Positions 12,916 to 23,471 of a stretch of DNA of 64,000 nt are shown piece by piece (within the stretch, counting starts at the first letter, position 1; every line of letters begins with the position of its first letter). The notes under the pieces were generated by a model. That model did no database searches. It was not told the DNA's origin and saw nothing but the letters and a program-made list of their open reading frames with translations. This DNA comes from Uloborus plumipes (lineage: Eukaryota > Arthropoda > Arachnida > Araneae > Uloboridae). The position numbers and the translations under genes are program-made. The DNA is taken from positions 62,001-126,000 of the forward strand of contig JAXGGA010002193.1 of NCBI GenBank assembly GCA_038373865.1. Reading direction: 5' to 3'.

Positions 12916-13382
12916 TATCCCTCCTGCGCCCTGAGGGTCAACGGCAAAATCAAAAGAGACAACAGAAAGCAAAGTAGCTACAGAGAGGGGTGGGAGTATT
13001 AAGAAAGAAATTTCTGATGACAGTTACCTTATAACGTGCAGCCTAGTTTACAATTCAGGTAAGTGAGCCTTTTGTCTGATTTTTTACGACCAACATTCCT
13101 AATGTATATTACTATGCACATTTTAAAAAACTTCTAAATTGGGAGAAACTGGAAAAAAAATAAAGAAATGGCAAAAATAGCTTTTGATTTATCATTTATT
13201 CAGAAGAAAGATTTGAAATTTGGGATTGTTTGAACGCTTTGAAAAGTGGCTAAAATACACAATTCCGTGTTTGCTTAAGTGCAGCAGTGAAATTAATTTG
13301 TTAACTTTATACCGTTTAACTTTTTATTACATTATATTATATATAAATTGTTATTATATTACTTATTTTTTTATTATTACTA

Positions 13383-13510
13383 CTATTGCTACGGAGAGAT
13401 GGCGCCATCAGCGTTTCAGCGAGGTCAGAGGTCACGCCGCCTGAAAGAAGTAAGTCGGCGATCCTAGTACAGTACATCGTACTTCGATGCAGAAACTAAA
13501 CGTAAGTGCA
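13383..13510 (+). promoter_or_regulatory. GC-rich island with two perfect splice donors
   Basis: A stretch of about 55% G+C in an AT-rich setting. It contains the palindrome GATGGCGCCATC (13399-13410), a sequence often bound by zinc-finger regulators. An ATG at 13400 opens a 17-codon frame (MAPSAFQRGQRSRRLKE) that ends exactly at a consensus donor, GTAAGT. A second GTAAGT lies at 13502. This is what a first exon with its promoter could look like. No matching downstream exon was found, so it could equally be a CpG-rich repeat. Confidence 0.3.
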
Positions 13511-13698
13511 TGCGACCACGATGGGCTTCTCGGTAAGGCCGTTGCACCCTCTCTCCTCCCCATCTCTGTTATCGTTTCTCATTAATTCAATAATCATGGT
13601 TTACTGTAAGATGTGTGATAATTCTAGGGCGGCGACATCACAACGCAACGCAAATGTCTATCGAGTTATTATGTTTGTTACCGTACCCATAGCGGCTG

Positions 13699-13831
13699 AA
13701 TCACTGTACGGTATCATTTGGTGCATCGGTGGTTCAGTGGTAGAATCCTTGCCAGCCACGCGGGCATCGAACACCTGCCACGCGAGTGTTCGATTCCCGG
13801 CCGATGCACCAAATGATACCGTACAGTGATT
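13699..13831. repeat. Perfect 31-bp inverted repeat enclosing a tRNA-like core
   Basis: Bases 13699-13729 and 13801-13831 are exact reverse complements. The inner 7 bp of each arm are the acceptor stem of the tRNA-Gly-like sequence at 13723-13808. The transcript could therefore form an acceptor helix 31 bp long instead of 7. No point difference separates the arms, so the structure is recent or maintained. Confidence 0.9.
13723..13808 (+). tRNA. tRNA-Gly(GCC)-like sequence, rearranged
   Basis: The acceptor strands GCATCGG and CCGATGC pair perfectly, followed by discriminator A and an encoded CCA. The A-box region TGGTTCAGTGGTAGAAT and B-box TTCGATTCC are intact, so internal RNA polymerase III signals are present. 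The anticodon arm CTTGC-CAGCCAC-GCGGG holds a GCC (Gly) anticodon, but the conserved U before it is A. The T-stem 5' strand is wrong, and about 15 extra bases separate the anticodon and T arms. The extra part repeats the anticodon-arm sequence GCCACGCG and forms its own hairpin (ATCGAACAC/GTGTTCGAT). Length is 86 bp against about 71 for a normal tRNA-Gly. Likely a pseudogene or tRNA-derived element rather than a working tRNA. Confidence 0.7.
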
Positions 13832-14078
13832 TGCATTTTTTCCTCATTTAGGCCTCGGTCAACCAGGATGGGCTGTACTTTAGCTGAAGGGGAAGCGTTT
13901 AATAATCGTCTACTGCAAACTTCGCACAACAGAGAATTTGCATTCATGCAACTTGTAGCAATTAAGGAATTGTTTTCGCTGAAACTAACGACACTAAACA
14001 GCTCAAAAACCTTATTTTCACAAAAGAATAGGGACAACCTGTTAAATCCCGGAACCTTTGCTGGGAAAATATCTGTTA

Positions 14079-14167
14079 TGTGAAGTTTTAACCCAACGTT
14101 AAATATGCACAAATATGCAGGTATACTGCATATTTGTGCATATTTAACGTTGGATTAAAACTTCACA
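14079..14167. repeat. Hairpin with 42-bp arms
   Basis: Bases 14079-14120 and 14126-14167 are reverse complements with one mismatch and a 5-bp loop. The 13-bp string AATATCTGTTATG occurs just before it (about 14069) and again after it (about 14197), as if duplicated around the hairpin. Confidence 0.88.
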
Positions 14168-14209
14168 TCAATCGTACAAAGGTATTTATTTTCTTAATAT
14201 CTGTTATGT

Positions 14210-15765
14210 TTTAAAATTATCTTACAGTATGTTTGGAATGAGATAATTCTATGAATGAATACAATTTCAGTGTTTATAAAACGAATTTAACTGGTGTCTA
14301 ATTCTACCATAAAGAGTTAAACTTTACGATAACTAATACCTAACAAGTATTTGTTCCTACTTCATTAGCGTAGTTTGTTATCAAGAATATTAATTGCAAT
14401 TTGAATAAATGCTTGTTGAAAGCTATTACTGTGTAGCAACAGCCTATTAAATGCATCATTAGCAGTGCTCCCAGAAAGCGTGGGAAAACGGAAGCGTGCT
14501 TTGAAAATAGACAATATCATCATGATTAATTTTAAGCTTAAAACAATTTAAACTTTTACTTAAAGTTAGTCAGTTACAGAAAGGATAAATGGAGTATCTA
14601 TAAGAGGAATGACGGAAACAAATGAATACAGTGATATTTAAGATGATAAATTAAAAGAGATTGGAAAATGTTACAGAGAATACCATGCTGAAATAGAGAA
14701 CGAATGAAGGTAAAGTATTTAATTACCATAGGGATTTATCAAACGACCTTTCATTCAATACAAACTTAATGTCGTGAAAACAATCATTAAAAGGTCGAAA
14801 ACATATTTCGTCTATATTCATAATGTGGGTGTTAAGACAAGAACTATACATGTATAATGACGTTGACATAACTAAATTTTTTCAATAGATTTTCGGGTAG
14901 ATTTTCCTTCCTTTCGTTTACAAAACTGGCAAAAAGTTGGTTTTTCTTAAAATGTCATGTCAAAAAGTTTAACTTGCTTAAAAAAAAGGACGAACATATA
15001 TGGACTGAATTTTAAATCACAGCTTTTATGCATGAATTAATTAATGGAATTAATAATAAATAAATGGACCATTTTTAATAATATGTTATAATCCTAAGCC
15101 AACATGCATATAATAGTAACGCGGAGCAGCGGAATTAAAGTTTTTGAAAAGTACAGAATAAATTTCAGCTAATCTTTAAATTCTGAACTCAATGACGAGA
15201 TAATAAGCTCCATTTACGCCATGATTTCAGAATTTTTTTGTTTTTCAAAATTATGTTTTTTTCCTGAAATACTTCATCAAAAAGTATGCTATAACACAGC
15301 TATGCATGTCAATATCTTACAAAAACGGGATTTTTTTCATTTAAATACATAAAAAAAACATTATTTTTGGGGAAACATATTGAGTCTTTAGAAATCTTTT
15401 TTTTAATCTACATGGATGAAAACCTCAGTTGCCAGATTGCAGGAACCTCCTATGAGCGAGGAAAAAAAACGTGGTTTTCTTGAGTTTAAAATTTTTACAT
15501 CGAGCTATGGTTCCGATTCTGGAAAGAAATCTCTAACGCACTACTTTAATCCGTTTTTATTAAGGTGGAACAAACATAAAATATACGGTTGATATAGCGA
15601 TACAGATACAGTGCATGAAAGTTTAAAACAAATCTTAAACAGCACAAACAACGAATCAAAAAATATTTATATTTGCATATGTTCCATCGCCCTTAATATG
15701 TTTCCTCCACATCTTAAATCTCTTAGTAAAGTCTATCCACCTGTATGTAAAACACCGCGCATATA
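14210..15765. other. AT-rich DNA without features
   Basis: No protein-like frame or structured repeat recognised. Confidence 0.45.
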
Positions 15766-15822
15766 TAGCGACCATCTCAATCTTACAGAATAAGGTCTTT
15801 AAAGCGAGTGGTCGCTATAAGA
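15766..15822. repeat. Small inverted repeat (TATAGCGACC)
   Basis: TATAGCGACCATCTC (about 15768) and GAGTGGTCGCTATA (about 15806) are inverted partners with one mismatch and a ~25-bp loop. A weaker relative is at about 16100. Confidence 0.55.
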
Positions 15823-16990
15823 GATAATTTTCTTAAAAAATACATATGCATCATGCATATTTAGTGCTTTCATAAAAGTTTTAGATTTTTTAAAGGTTGT
15901 AAACAAATTATTTATTTTCTAAAGAAAATACCAGAAATAGTTACTGGTCTTTTTTCAAAACATAATTTTGCATTTCAGTTATAGATGATATATAATGTCT
16001 AGTATTTTATTGATCTGCAAAAAAAAAAAAATCTTAATAGGATTAGAAGCATATTTATAGTAGAAGCTATGGTTATAATTTGGTCTCTACGACTGGATTA
16101 GCGCTATAGAAAGGTCGTTATACCGAAAGCAAATTAACAGTAATATTAGAGTATGTATGGAGAAAAATTTGTTGGTTTTCACGCGAAGTACACAGGGAGG
16201 GAAGTGTTTCAATAAATGTTTACATCAAAGCACAGTTAATACTTAACTGAACACATCAAGGGAAAAAAATAATAAATAATTACAGACATCAAGCAGAATA
16301 TGATCATAATCACACATAATTTATTTCCTTTTTCAAACAAAATAGCGAAATTATCATTTTCACCTACTTATACAAAAGAACAACGTAGACAACGGTGAAA
16401 AAGAAAAAATAATATACTAAAAAGAAAACAATTTGGCTTCAGATTGAAATGCTTGAGCTACATTTAGCACGTGATGATGAGTGTGTTCCCATCATACATG
16501 AAAATTAATAATTGAAAAAAAAAGGAAACTCCTAGCATCGCGATTAATCAAAAGACTTTTGTAATTAAATGATCAAGTGTGGGTAAATAATTATGTTAGG
16601 GGTATGAATTGCTGACTAGTTTTAGGCAATTAGGGATTAAATTAATCGTGGTTTGCATAATGAGCAGGCTTTGGTAATGACAGCAATGACAGTAATGATT
16701 TTCGAATGAGGAGGGCTTGCATGCAACTAACGAAGATTACTAACTGAGATTTTTCTCGTTTAAAAATATCACTTAACTATCAGCAAAGCGTCAACTACAT
16801 TAATTATGCACTAGTATACTTTGAAGAATAGATTAGTGCTCCTTCTTGTGTTGTTACTTTTTTTTTCATTTCCTGTTTCACCTTCACCATTATAAAAATC
16901 CTACTAGAACTTAATTATAAGTTAAGTGCTAAGACCGTAGTGTATTAAGTCCCTTGACTTCTTTATGTGATACTGCATCCAGGGGTTTTA
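15823..16990. other. AT-rich DNA without features
   Basis: Nothing recognised apart from homopolymers and a short repeat of CAATGACAG/TAATGACAG near 16680. Confidence 0.45.
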
Positions 16991-16993
16991 GCT

Positions 16994-17180
16994 ACTGGGC
17001 TACTCAGCTTGCAAAAGGAAGTAAGTTACAGCCTCTAAGGCCACGACTAGGGCAGAAAAATGCCATACACCGCCAACTCTGTTATTGCATCCAAGAACTG
17101 CAGTTTCGTGCTTATTGGCACTCGTCAGCCAATATCAGACTAAGAAAGTAACCGAGTTGGAGGCAGAGATCCTCTTATAG
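16994..17180. repeat. Single-arm relative of the 9958-10260 hairpin repeat
   Basis: CTGCAGTTTCGTGCTTATTG, GACT/CACTCGTCAGCC and GAGATCCTCTTAT align in order with the left arm at 9990-10080. No inverted partner is present here, so this copy is the unduplicated form or a truncation. Confidence 0.65.
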
Positions 17181-17424
17181 AAGCATTTCAATATTTGCCC
17201 CATCTCACAAAAATCGAAGACCCCGCACTGGCATAAAATTGAATAACATAGAGAGGTTTAAATCTAAAGCTTTTCAGACTCTTCTATAGAATTCTTTTTA
17301 ATCTGTTACTCATATGAAAATTTCGAGGAAGAGAATTGTCCAACAGAAAGACAAATTATGGAACTAAGCACTGTAAGAAAGCAGGATTTTCTGTGCACCC
17401 TAGATTATGTAGGAATGCCTTTAA

Positions 17425-17941
17425 CCCATTTATGCCCAAGTTTTTTTAACATTTTTTAAAAATATTTATCTGTTTAAAACTTTTACTTGGAATGGTTTGC
17501 ATACATTTTTGGCTTAAAATAGTTCGCCGTTGCCATATTTATTAAGTTATTTAACATCCTATTTATGGGATATTTTGCAGATATGTGAGCAAAATACGAC
17601 CTTACTTGACTGTACTTTTGCAAAGTAACATTACAGAAGGCATCTTTGATCAGTTCTAAGCAAATCATTTTAAAATAGTTTAATTTTATGAAAAATAAGT
17701 TCGCAAAAAAAACTTACGTTCTGTGGCTACCCATGCTGGATCGTTGCTTGACTGATTTGTCTGAAAATAGCTGTCAATAAATTAACTCTGGTGTCCAAAT
17801 AGTGGCTCTAACTGGTTTTCTCAAGAAGAAGGACTATTGAACTTGTGAAAAACAGCTTTAGTAAAATGATATGCCCGTTACAGGTTTTTGTATGCAGTAA
17901 CTAACAAGCGTCCCGTTTTTAGGCTACTGGACATAAACGGG
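17425..17941. mobile_element. piggyBac-type MITE, diverged copy A
   Basis: TTAA flanks both ends (17421-17424 and 17942-17945). The ends are CCCATTTATGCCC and, inverted, CCCGTTTATGTCC. The TTAA target plus CCC termini is the piggyBac signature. Length is 517 bp with no transposase. Copies B (36606) and C (48710) are close to each other; this one is more distant but keeps the same length and an internal CGTCCCGTTTTTAGG-type stretch. Confidence 0.8.
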
Positions 17942-17945
17942 TTAA

Positions 17946-19518
17946 CTTGAAAGGTTTGGTAAGATTTGATAAATTGTCAACTATGAAACGTAGTATAAGG
18001 TTAAAAGTTTCGCATTTATTAACGAAGAACAAGATTACACTATGATCAGATTTATTATCAATTGCAGTTTAGAAATAATCATGACCAACAATATAAGACT
18101 ACGACAGTAGCACTAGAACAATGGAGTAGATCTGGCGGCCTGAATGAAGAAATACAGCGCAGTTGAACTTAAGGTTCCAAGTTATGATTGAAGTAAAGTT
18201 CTTATAAGAGTTAGTTTGGAGTAGTTTTTAAAAATGTATAGCAAAAAAGGTTCTGTTTCATTTCATGTATTCGGAATTAGCACCTTCCCGTAAAATTTTC
18301 TTACGGGAAGTGTAACTCGTTATTTTATTCAACCTCATTTTACTTTGTTTCTTTTGTGAGCGTAAAAATACACTGAAACTTACTCCGATTTTATTTCAGA
18401 TAGCACGAAAAGCATTGTTTATTATGAAAAGAATTAATACATATAGCTTCAATTAAAATATCGGCCGTAAAAATAAAAATCTAAATTTGCATTAAAGTTA
18501 CAGAAAATTCTAGGGCTGCTTCGAGATTTATGATCTAAGTCGCAAACTCATAGTCGCATGCAAAGGATGGAACTCTCACTCTCTTAACAGTGCTAAATAT
18601 AATAGGGAAATAATTTCTTTTACAGAATAACGTTCTACTGGGTCGATGCTGAATAAGATTCTTCATATAATGCAGTAATAAAAGAAAAATCTCATATTTT
18701 GGACCTAAGTTTGGCTCTGGGTCACAGATTTGGGGACGTTTCAGGCATTGAAATCTAAATTATATGCTCAAGATACAGCGAAGAATTCACTAAATGTTTA
18801 AGATTGTTAAAATTATTCTTCTTTTGAAGTTCCAAATAAATCTTGCTAAACTGCTGATTATAAACAATCAATTAATCCTCTTTGCACTCCTTTAGTATCT
18901 TTTAAATAAGTCAAAATTGTGTGTATCATTTGCATTTTCCAATGTGATTTGCGTGTTACAATATGATTAAGACGGCTTTTATTTTGTCTGCTCTTTAGCT
19001 CACATTAGGAATTATGTTACCAAGTAAACATAGTAATACGTAAACCCAAATTTGAAGTCTTATGCACTTTAACAAGAAATAATGAAACGCAATACCAGTC
19101 AGTTTTGAGAAAAGTTCAAAATTGTGGTAGATTTGCAATACCTGCTTTTAAGTGATTAAATTTTGCTGTAATTGATTTAGGTAAATTACTTTGTCTTTAA
19201 GTGGTAGATATTTTGTAAGCTTAGATATCTAAAGAAGAATGACTAAATGGTTTAAGTTGATTTTACTAGCTAATAAGATGGCCCTAACAAATAGTCCTCT
19301 AAAAATGGAGAAAATGGCAATCAAAACTTTTTTATCCATTTGACTTTGAGAGCTATTGAGTTAAATCACAATTGTCGAGAAATTTACAAAAAAAAATATT
19401 ACGCAACACCCAAAAAATTGACATTAAAAGCAAAAGAAAAAGTCATGACATAAGGAGCAGGATACGATATTGATCACATTTTCTAAAAATAATATGCGGT
19501 AACAATGGCACATAGGCT
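17946..19518. other. AT-rich DNA without features
   Basis: About 1.6 kb. A short hairpin TTCCCGTAAAATTTTCTTAC at about 18285 with its inverted GGGAAG partner is the only structure noted. Confidence 0.45.
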
Positions 19519-19718
19519 ATTCCACCGTTACGCAAGTAACAATTAAACTTTGAACATTTTTATTAATTTATGCAATCAAGGAATCCGCACTTAAAATTTA
19601 GTACAGCATAAATAACATTGAATTATACAAAAGAAAAAAAAAGAATGTAGATTTAAATTGAACCAAATTGCAATTATAGGTGTTTAAAGTTTAATTGTTA
19701 CGTTCGTAACGGTGGAAT
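19519..19718. mobile_element. MITE with ~30-bp terminal inverted repeats
   Basis: The left end ATTCCACCGTTACG and right end CGTAACGGTGGAAT are inverted partners, and pairing continues through GTAACAATTAAAC. The central motif GTTACGTTCGTAAC is itself palindromic. Length is 200 bp. No clear target duplication; superfamily not assigned. It abuts the Helitron that starts 14 bp downstream. Confidence 0.75.
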
Positions 19719-19731
19719 TTCTCACATGTTA

Positions 19732-20828
19732 CTAGCTGCGTTGCCCCGCGTTGCACGGGCTACCTCTGTATAAATGTAATATTCAACACAATACCCAATA
19801 TAAAAATACCACGCACTTTTATTATGTGCTTAGATAAGTACCCATGTTGTACTAAACCATGACAAATCAAATTATTTATTTAGATTAGTAACTATATAAC
19901 TATAGACTCATTTGAAGCCAACGTATATATGTGCTACATAAAGGAAAAAAAACGTTAAAAGAATAATTAAACACTACCCAATATAAAAATACTATGCAAT
20001 TAAATTATGTGTTTAGTACCAATGATACAAAATAGTAAAAACGTTACAAAAATATGACGAATCACTTTATTTACTTAGATTAGTAACTATCTTAAATCAT
20101 TAAAAAAAACAAAGGTTTGACTCATTTGAAACCTACTTACCTACCTATTACATAAGAAAAAAAAGTCAAAAGAATAAGAAAATACCCTATATAAATATGC
20201 TATGGTTTTAAATTATGTGCTTAGTTAAGTCCCTGAGGTACACTATAATAATAATGTTGCAAAGAACAACCACAAATGAAGAACAAGTACTAACAATGCA
20301 GAAATAAGGAAAAAAAAGTTAATAGAAAAATCCTACACAACAAACTATATACCTGAATATCAAAGAAAACCATCTCGTGATCTGAGCCATGTGGCAAGAG
20401 GCAAGACTCTCGAGGCTAGAGTAATTGTCAACCAGCGCTCTCTACACAGTTGCTAAACAAATAATTTTAACGAACGACATCTCTCGAGAAGAGTGGAAAC
20501 TAATCCGCATTAAAAGGCAAGAGCAACTGCTTGATTGGCAACCATTGAATGTAGAGGACGCCTCCACAGTTGCAAAAGCTTAGCAATACTCTTTATGAGC
20601 GCTATGTCTCGAGAAGAGAGGAAACTAATTTTTTTCGTAGAGTTTATTATTTTTTACATTATTATTTTTAGTTATAACAATAACTCCTATAGCCTAAAGC
20701 CTTTCTGGATAAATGGACTATTCAACACAAAAATTATTTTTCAAATCGAACCAGTAGTTCCTGAGATTAGCGCGTTCAAGCAAACAAACAAACAAACAAA
20801 CTCTACAGCTTTATATTATTAGTATAGA
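19732..20828 (-). mobile_element. Non-autonomous Helitron
   Basis: On the minus strand it starts (20828) with TCTATACTAATAATATAAAG, followed by a GTTT-repeat stretch and CGCGCTAATCTCAGGAACTA. It ends at 19732 with a GC-rich hairpin region (GCCCGTGCAACGCGGGGCAA) and CTAG. It lies between A and T, the Helitron target. The inside holds three diverged copies of an ~190-bp unit (starting near 19792, 19977 and 20188) and two copies of a CTCGAGAAGAG motif. No Rep/helicase is encoded, so movement would need a helper. Confidence 0.85.
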
Positions 20829-21402
20829 TTTCAATAAAGAATCAAAATAAGTGCTCACAAAGTTGTGTTTTTAGCACTTTAAGACTGATTGCGGCGTTCA
20901 ACTACAGTTTTTTTCTTACACTTATAAATGATGGCAACAAAACAACAAAAAAATCGTTATAAGAAACAATATAAAGGATTTTTTTTAGTCTGATAAAAAC
21001 TCATTAATATACCGACTTCGAATTAAAACACAAATGTTTTTTTAATATTGTAATCGCTATTTCAAAAAGTTTTTTTTTTTTGAAAAGAAGAGGTTTAAAG
21101 AGTAGCGAGCGGTGAGGAAACTTACAACATCAGTTATTTAATTTGCAGTGCAATGAAATAGTCAGTTAAGTTTTAATGAAACTATCAACTTCTGCTTGCG
21201 TCTCAGGCTTTTTCATTTAATCATACAAGTATCTTAACAGTTAATAAAAATACCTAACTGCAAATTTTCTGGAATATTTGTTAGAAGTTCTGAATCTCTC
21301 TTGGGCTTTTAATCTAAGTAAGGCTATATTTTAATATTTACTAAACATGATTAAATTTAAAACTGTTTTTATTTAAATAATTATTTAATTCATTTACATA
21401 AC
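20829..21402. other. AT-rich DNA without features
   Basis: Nothing recognised. Confidence 0.45.
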
Positions 21403-21404
21403 TT

Positions 21405-21524
21405 CCCAAGTAGCACACTTCGTTTTTTACTTCGTTTTTTAAAGGTTGTAAAATGGTTATTAACGTTGTAACAACTGCTTAAAAACGTTTATAAAACGTT
21501 TAAAGGTTATTTGTGCTACCTGGG
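21405..21524. mobile_element. Short MITE (CCCARGTAGCACA family), copy 1
   Basis: The ends CCCAAGTAGCACA and TTGTGCTACCTGGG are inverted partners, and TT lies on both sides. Most of the body is also inverted-repetitive around AACGTTTATAAAACGTTT. An opposite-orientation copy is at 54555-54662, where AC lies on both sides. Both copies therefore agree with a 2-bp target duplication. This copy has an internal short duplication (ACTTCGTTTTTT twice). Confidence 0.8.
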
Positions 21525-21939
21525 TTAGTTTTCATTTATTTTAAAAAATAAAGCAACTAATGATATATACACTACAATGTAGTCATCCTAAAATGGGGCA
21601 GCGATTGATCTACTCCTGTCGAAGGTTACACTGATATATGTTATGGCTTTTAATTAGCTTATTCGAGCGTTTAAAGGTTATTTAAGCGTTTAAAGAAGTT
21701 TTAATGTATTATAGGAATTTCGCGTTGAATTCAAAATTTTGCCCACTTTTTACGTGATTCAAGTTATATACTTTTGAAAGAAATATTTTTTTTAGTTGAA
21801 ATTTATGAGCTTTTCGGAATTTTAAGTAAAAGTAAATTGAGTTGCGTCATGATTAAAACAAAGTTACAGACAATGCGAATCTATAATTTTTTCTACCGGT
21901 ACAGTTCTGTCCTGTAAACAATTATAACTATAATTGCTA

Positions 21940-23469
21940 CACTGCGATGCAAAAGTTTAGACAAAATGCAAATATGTGAATAAAAAGAAAACTATTCAAC
22001 GAAATGCTTTCAAATTTCTACTGCAAGTACACAATATGGTCCCAAATGCATGTCTGGAGTTCTTATAACTATAACTGGAATCAAATTTTGGATATTACAA
22101 AATATATTTTTTTACATTGTTGCAAAAGTTTAGACAATAGTCAGATTTTATACAAATATCCCTTGAAATGTGATTGGTGGAGGAAATGCGGGACTGTATT
22201 ATTCATTTATAAAGAGCAGAGATTGCTGAATAAATGATCAAAATCTCAAAAACTCCTTAGTTCTTGTGTAAAGAAGATGAGAAAGTTTGGAAGCCGAAAT
22301 TTGAAAATGAACCTACTTTATTATTTTTTTTGTCTTTTAAATCGGCTCTAGTATGGTAGTACATTGTTTTTTACTTTGTGGAGAGCAAATTCAGACATGC
22401 GTATCGATCAAAAAGTCCAAGAAAAATTATATTTCTTAAAGATGAAGAAATTGAAAAAACGGCTCAGACTGACGATTCGCCCCTTCATCCTACAAAACTT
22501 CAACTTGGGTCAAAAACAGCACGTGACAGCATAAGTAGATGAATAACTGAATCGGAATGCATAAAAAAAACAAAGAATTGTGCCTGAGCCTTTTCGGACA
22601 GAGTGTCCCAAATAAGCCAGATTTTAATGTGAAAAGCAGCATATGTATCATCGTGACTAAAAAACGAATGGTACTTTCTTTGATAAAATAATTATTAAAA
22701 TTGGGATGGCCTAGATGGATTATAATTCTTTTCGCGGAACTTGAGAAATATCCAATGATCATATGCTGTGCTGCTTTTACCAATAAAATCTGGCTTATTT
22801 GGGACACTCTGTCTGAAATGGCTCAAGCACAATTCTTTGTTTTTTTTATGCATTCCGATTCAGTTGTTCATCTACTTATGCTGCCACTTGCTGTTTTTGA
22901 CCCAAGTTGAAGTTTTGTAGGATTAAGGGGCGAATCGTCAGTCTGAGCCGTTTTTTCAATTCCTTCATCCTTAAGAAATATAATTTTTCTTTGACTTTTT
23001 GATCGATACGCATGTCTGAATTTGCTCTCCACAAAGTAAAAAACAATGTACTGCCATACTAGAGCCGATTTAAAAGACAAAAAATTAATAAAGTAGGTTC
23101 ATTTTCAAATTTCGGCGTCCAAACTTTCTCATCTTCTTTACACGAGAACTAAAGAGTTTTTGAGATTTTGATTATTTATTCAGCAATCTCTGCACTTTAT
23201 AAATGAATAATACAGTCCCGCATTTCCTCCACCAATCAGATTTCAAGGGATATTTGCATAAAATCTGACTATTGTCTAAACTTTTGCAACAATGTAAAAA
23301 AATATCTTTTGTAACATCCAAAATTTGATTCCAGTTATAGTTATAAGAACTCCAGACACGTATTTGGGACCATATTGTGTACCAGCAGTAGAAATTTGAA
23401 AGCATTTCGTTGAATAGTTTTTTTTTAATTCACATATTTGCATTTTGTCTAAACTTTTGCATCGCAGTG
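21940..23469. mobile_element. Giant fold-back element of Tc1/mariner type, copy 1
   Basis: TA flanks both sides (21938-21939 and 23470-23471). The ends are CACTGCGATGCAAAAGTTTA and its inverse. Arms of about 700 bp (21940-22640 and about 22760-23469) are imperfect reverse complements around a ~115-bp spacer, so nearly all of the 1530 bp is palindrome. Each arm holds GCAAAAGTTTAGACAA twice, at the tip and about 170 bp inside (21950 and 22120). This matches the IR/DR arrangement of some Tc1-like transposons, where the transposase binds two direct repeats per end. No transposase frame is present; the open frames are shadows of the palindrome. Confidence 0.88.
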
Positions 23470-23471
23470 TA

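Noticed and set aside
13714..14112. 132-codon minus-strand frame
   Set aside because: Its C-terminal part is the antisense of the tRNA-Gly-like sequence, and the rest crosses the 14079 hairpin. The composition gives no protein family.
16954..17151. 65-codon frame over the 17-kb repeat
   Set aside because: It coincides with the dispersed hairpin-repeat family, and the frame is not kept in the copies at 9.96-10.26 kb.
22490..22910. Overlapping open frames of 105 and 69 codons in the fold-back element
   Set aside because: They lie on opposite strands of the palindrome and mirror each other; no transposase motif.
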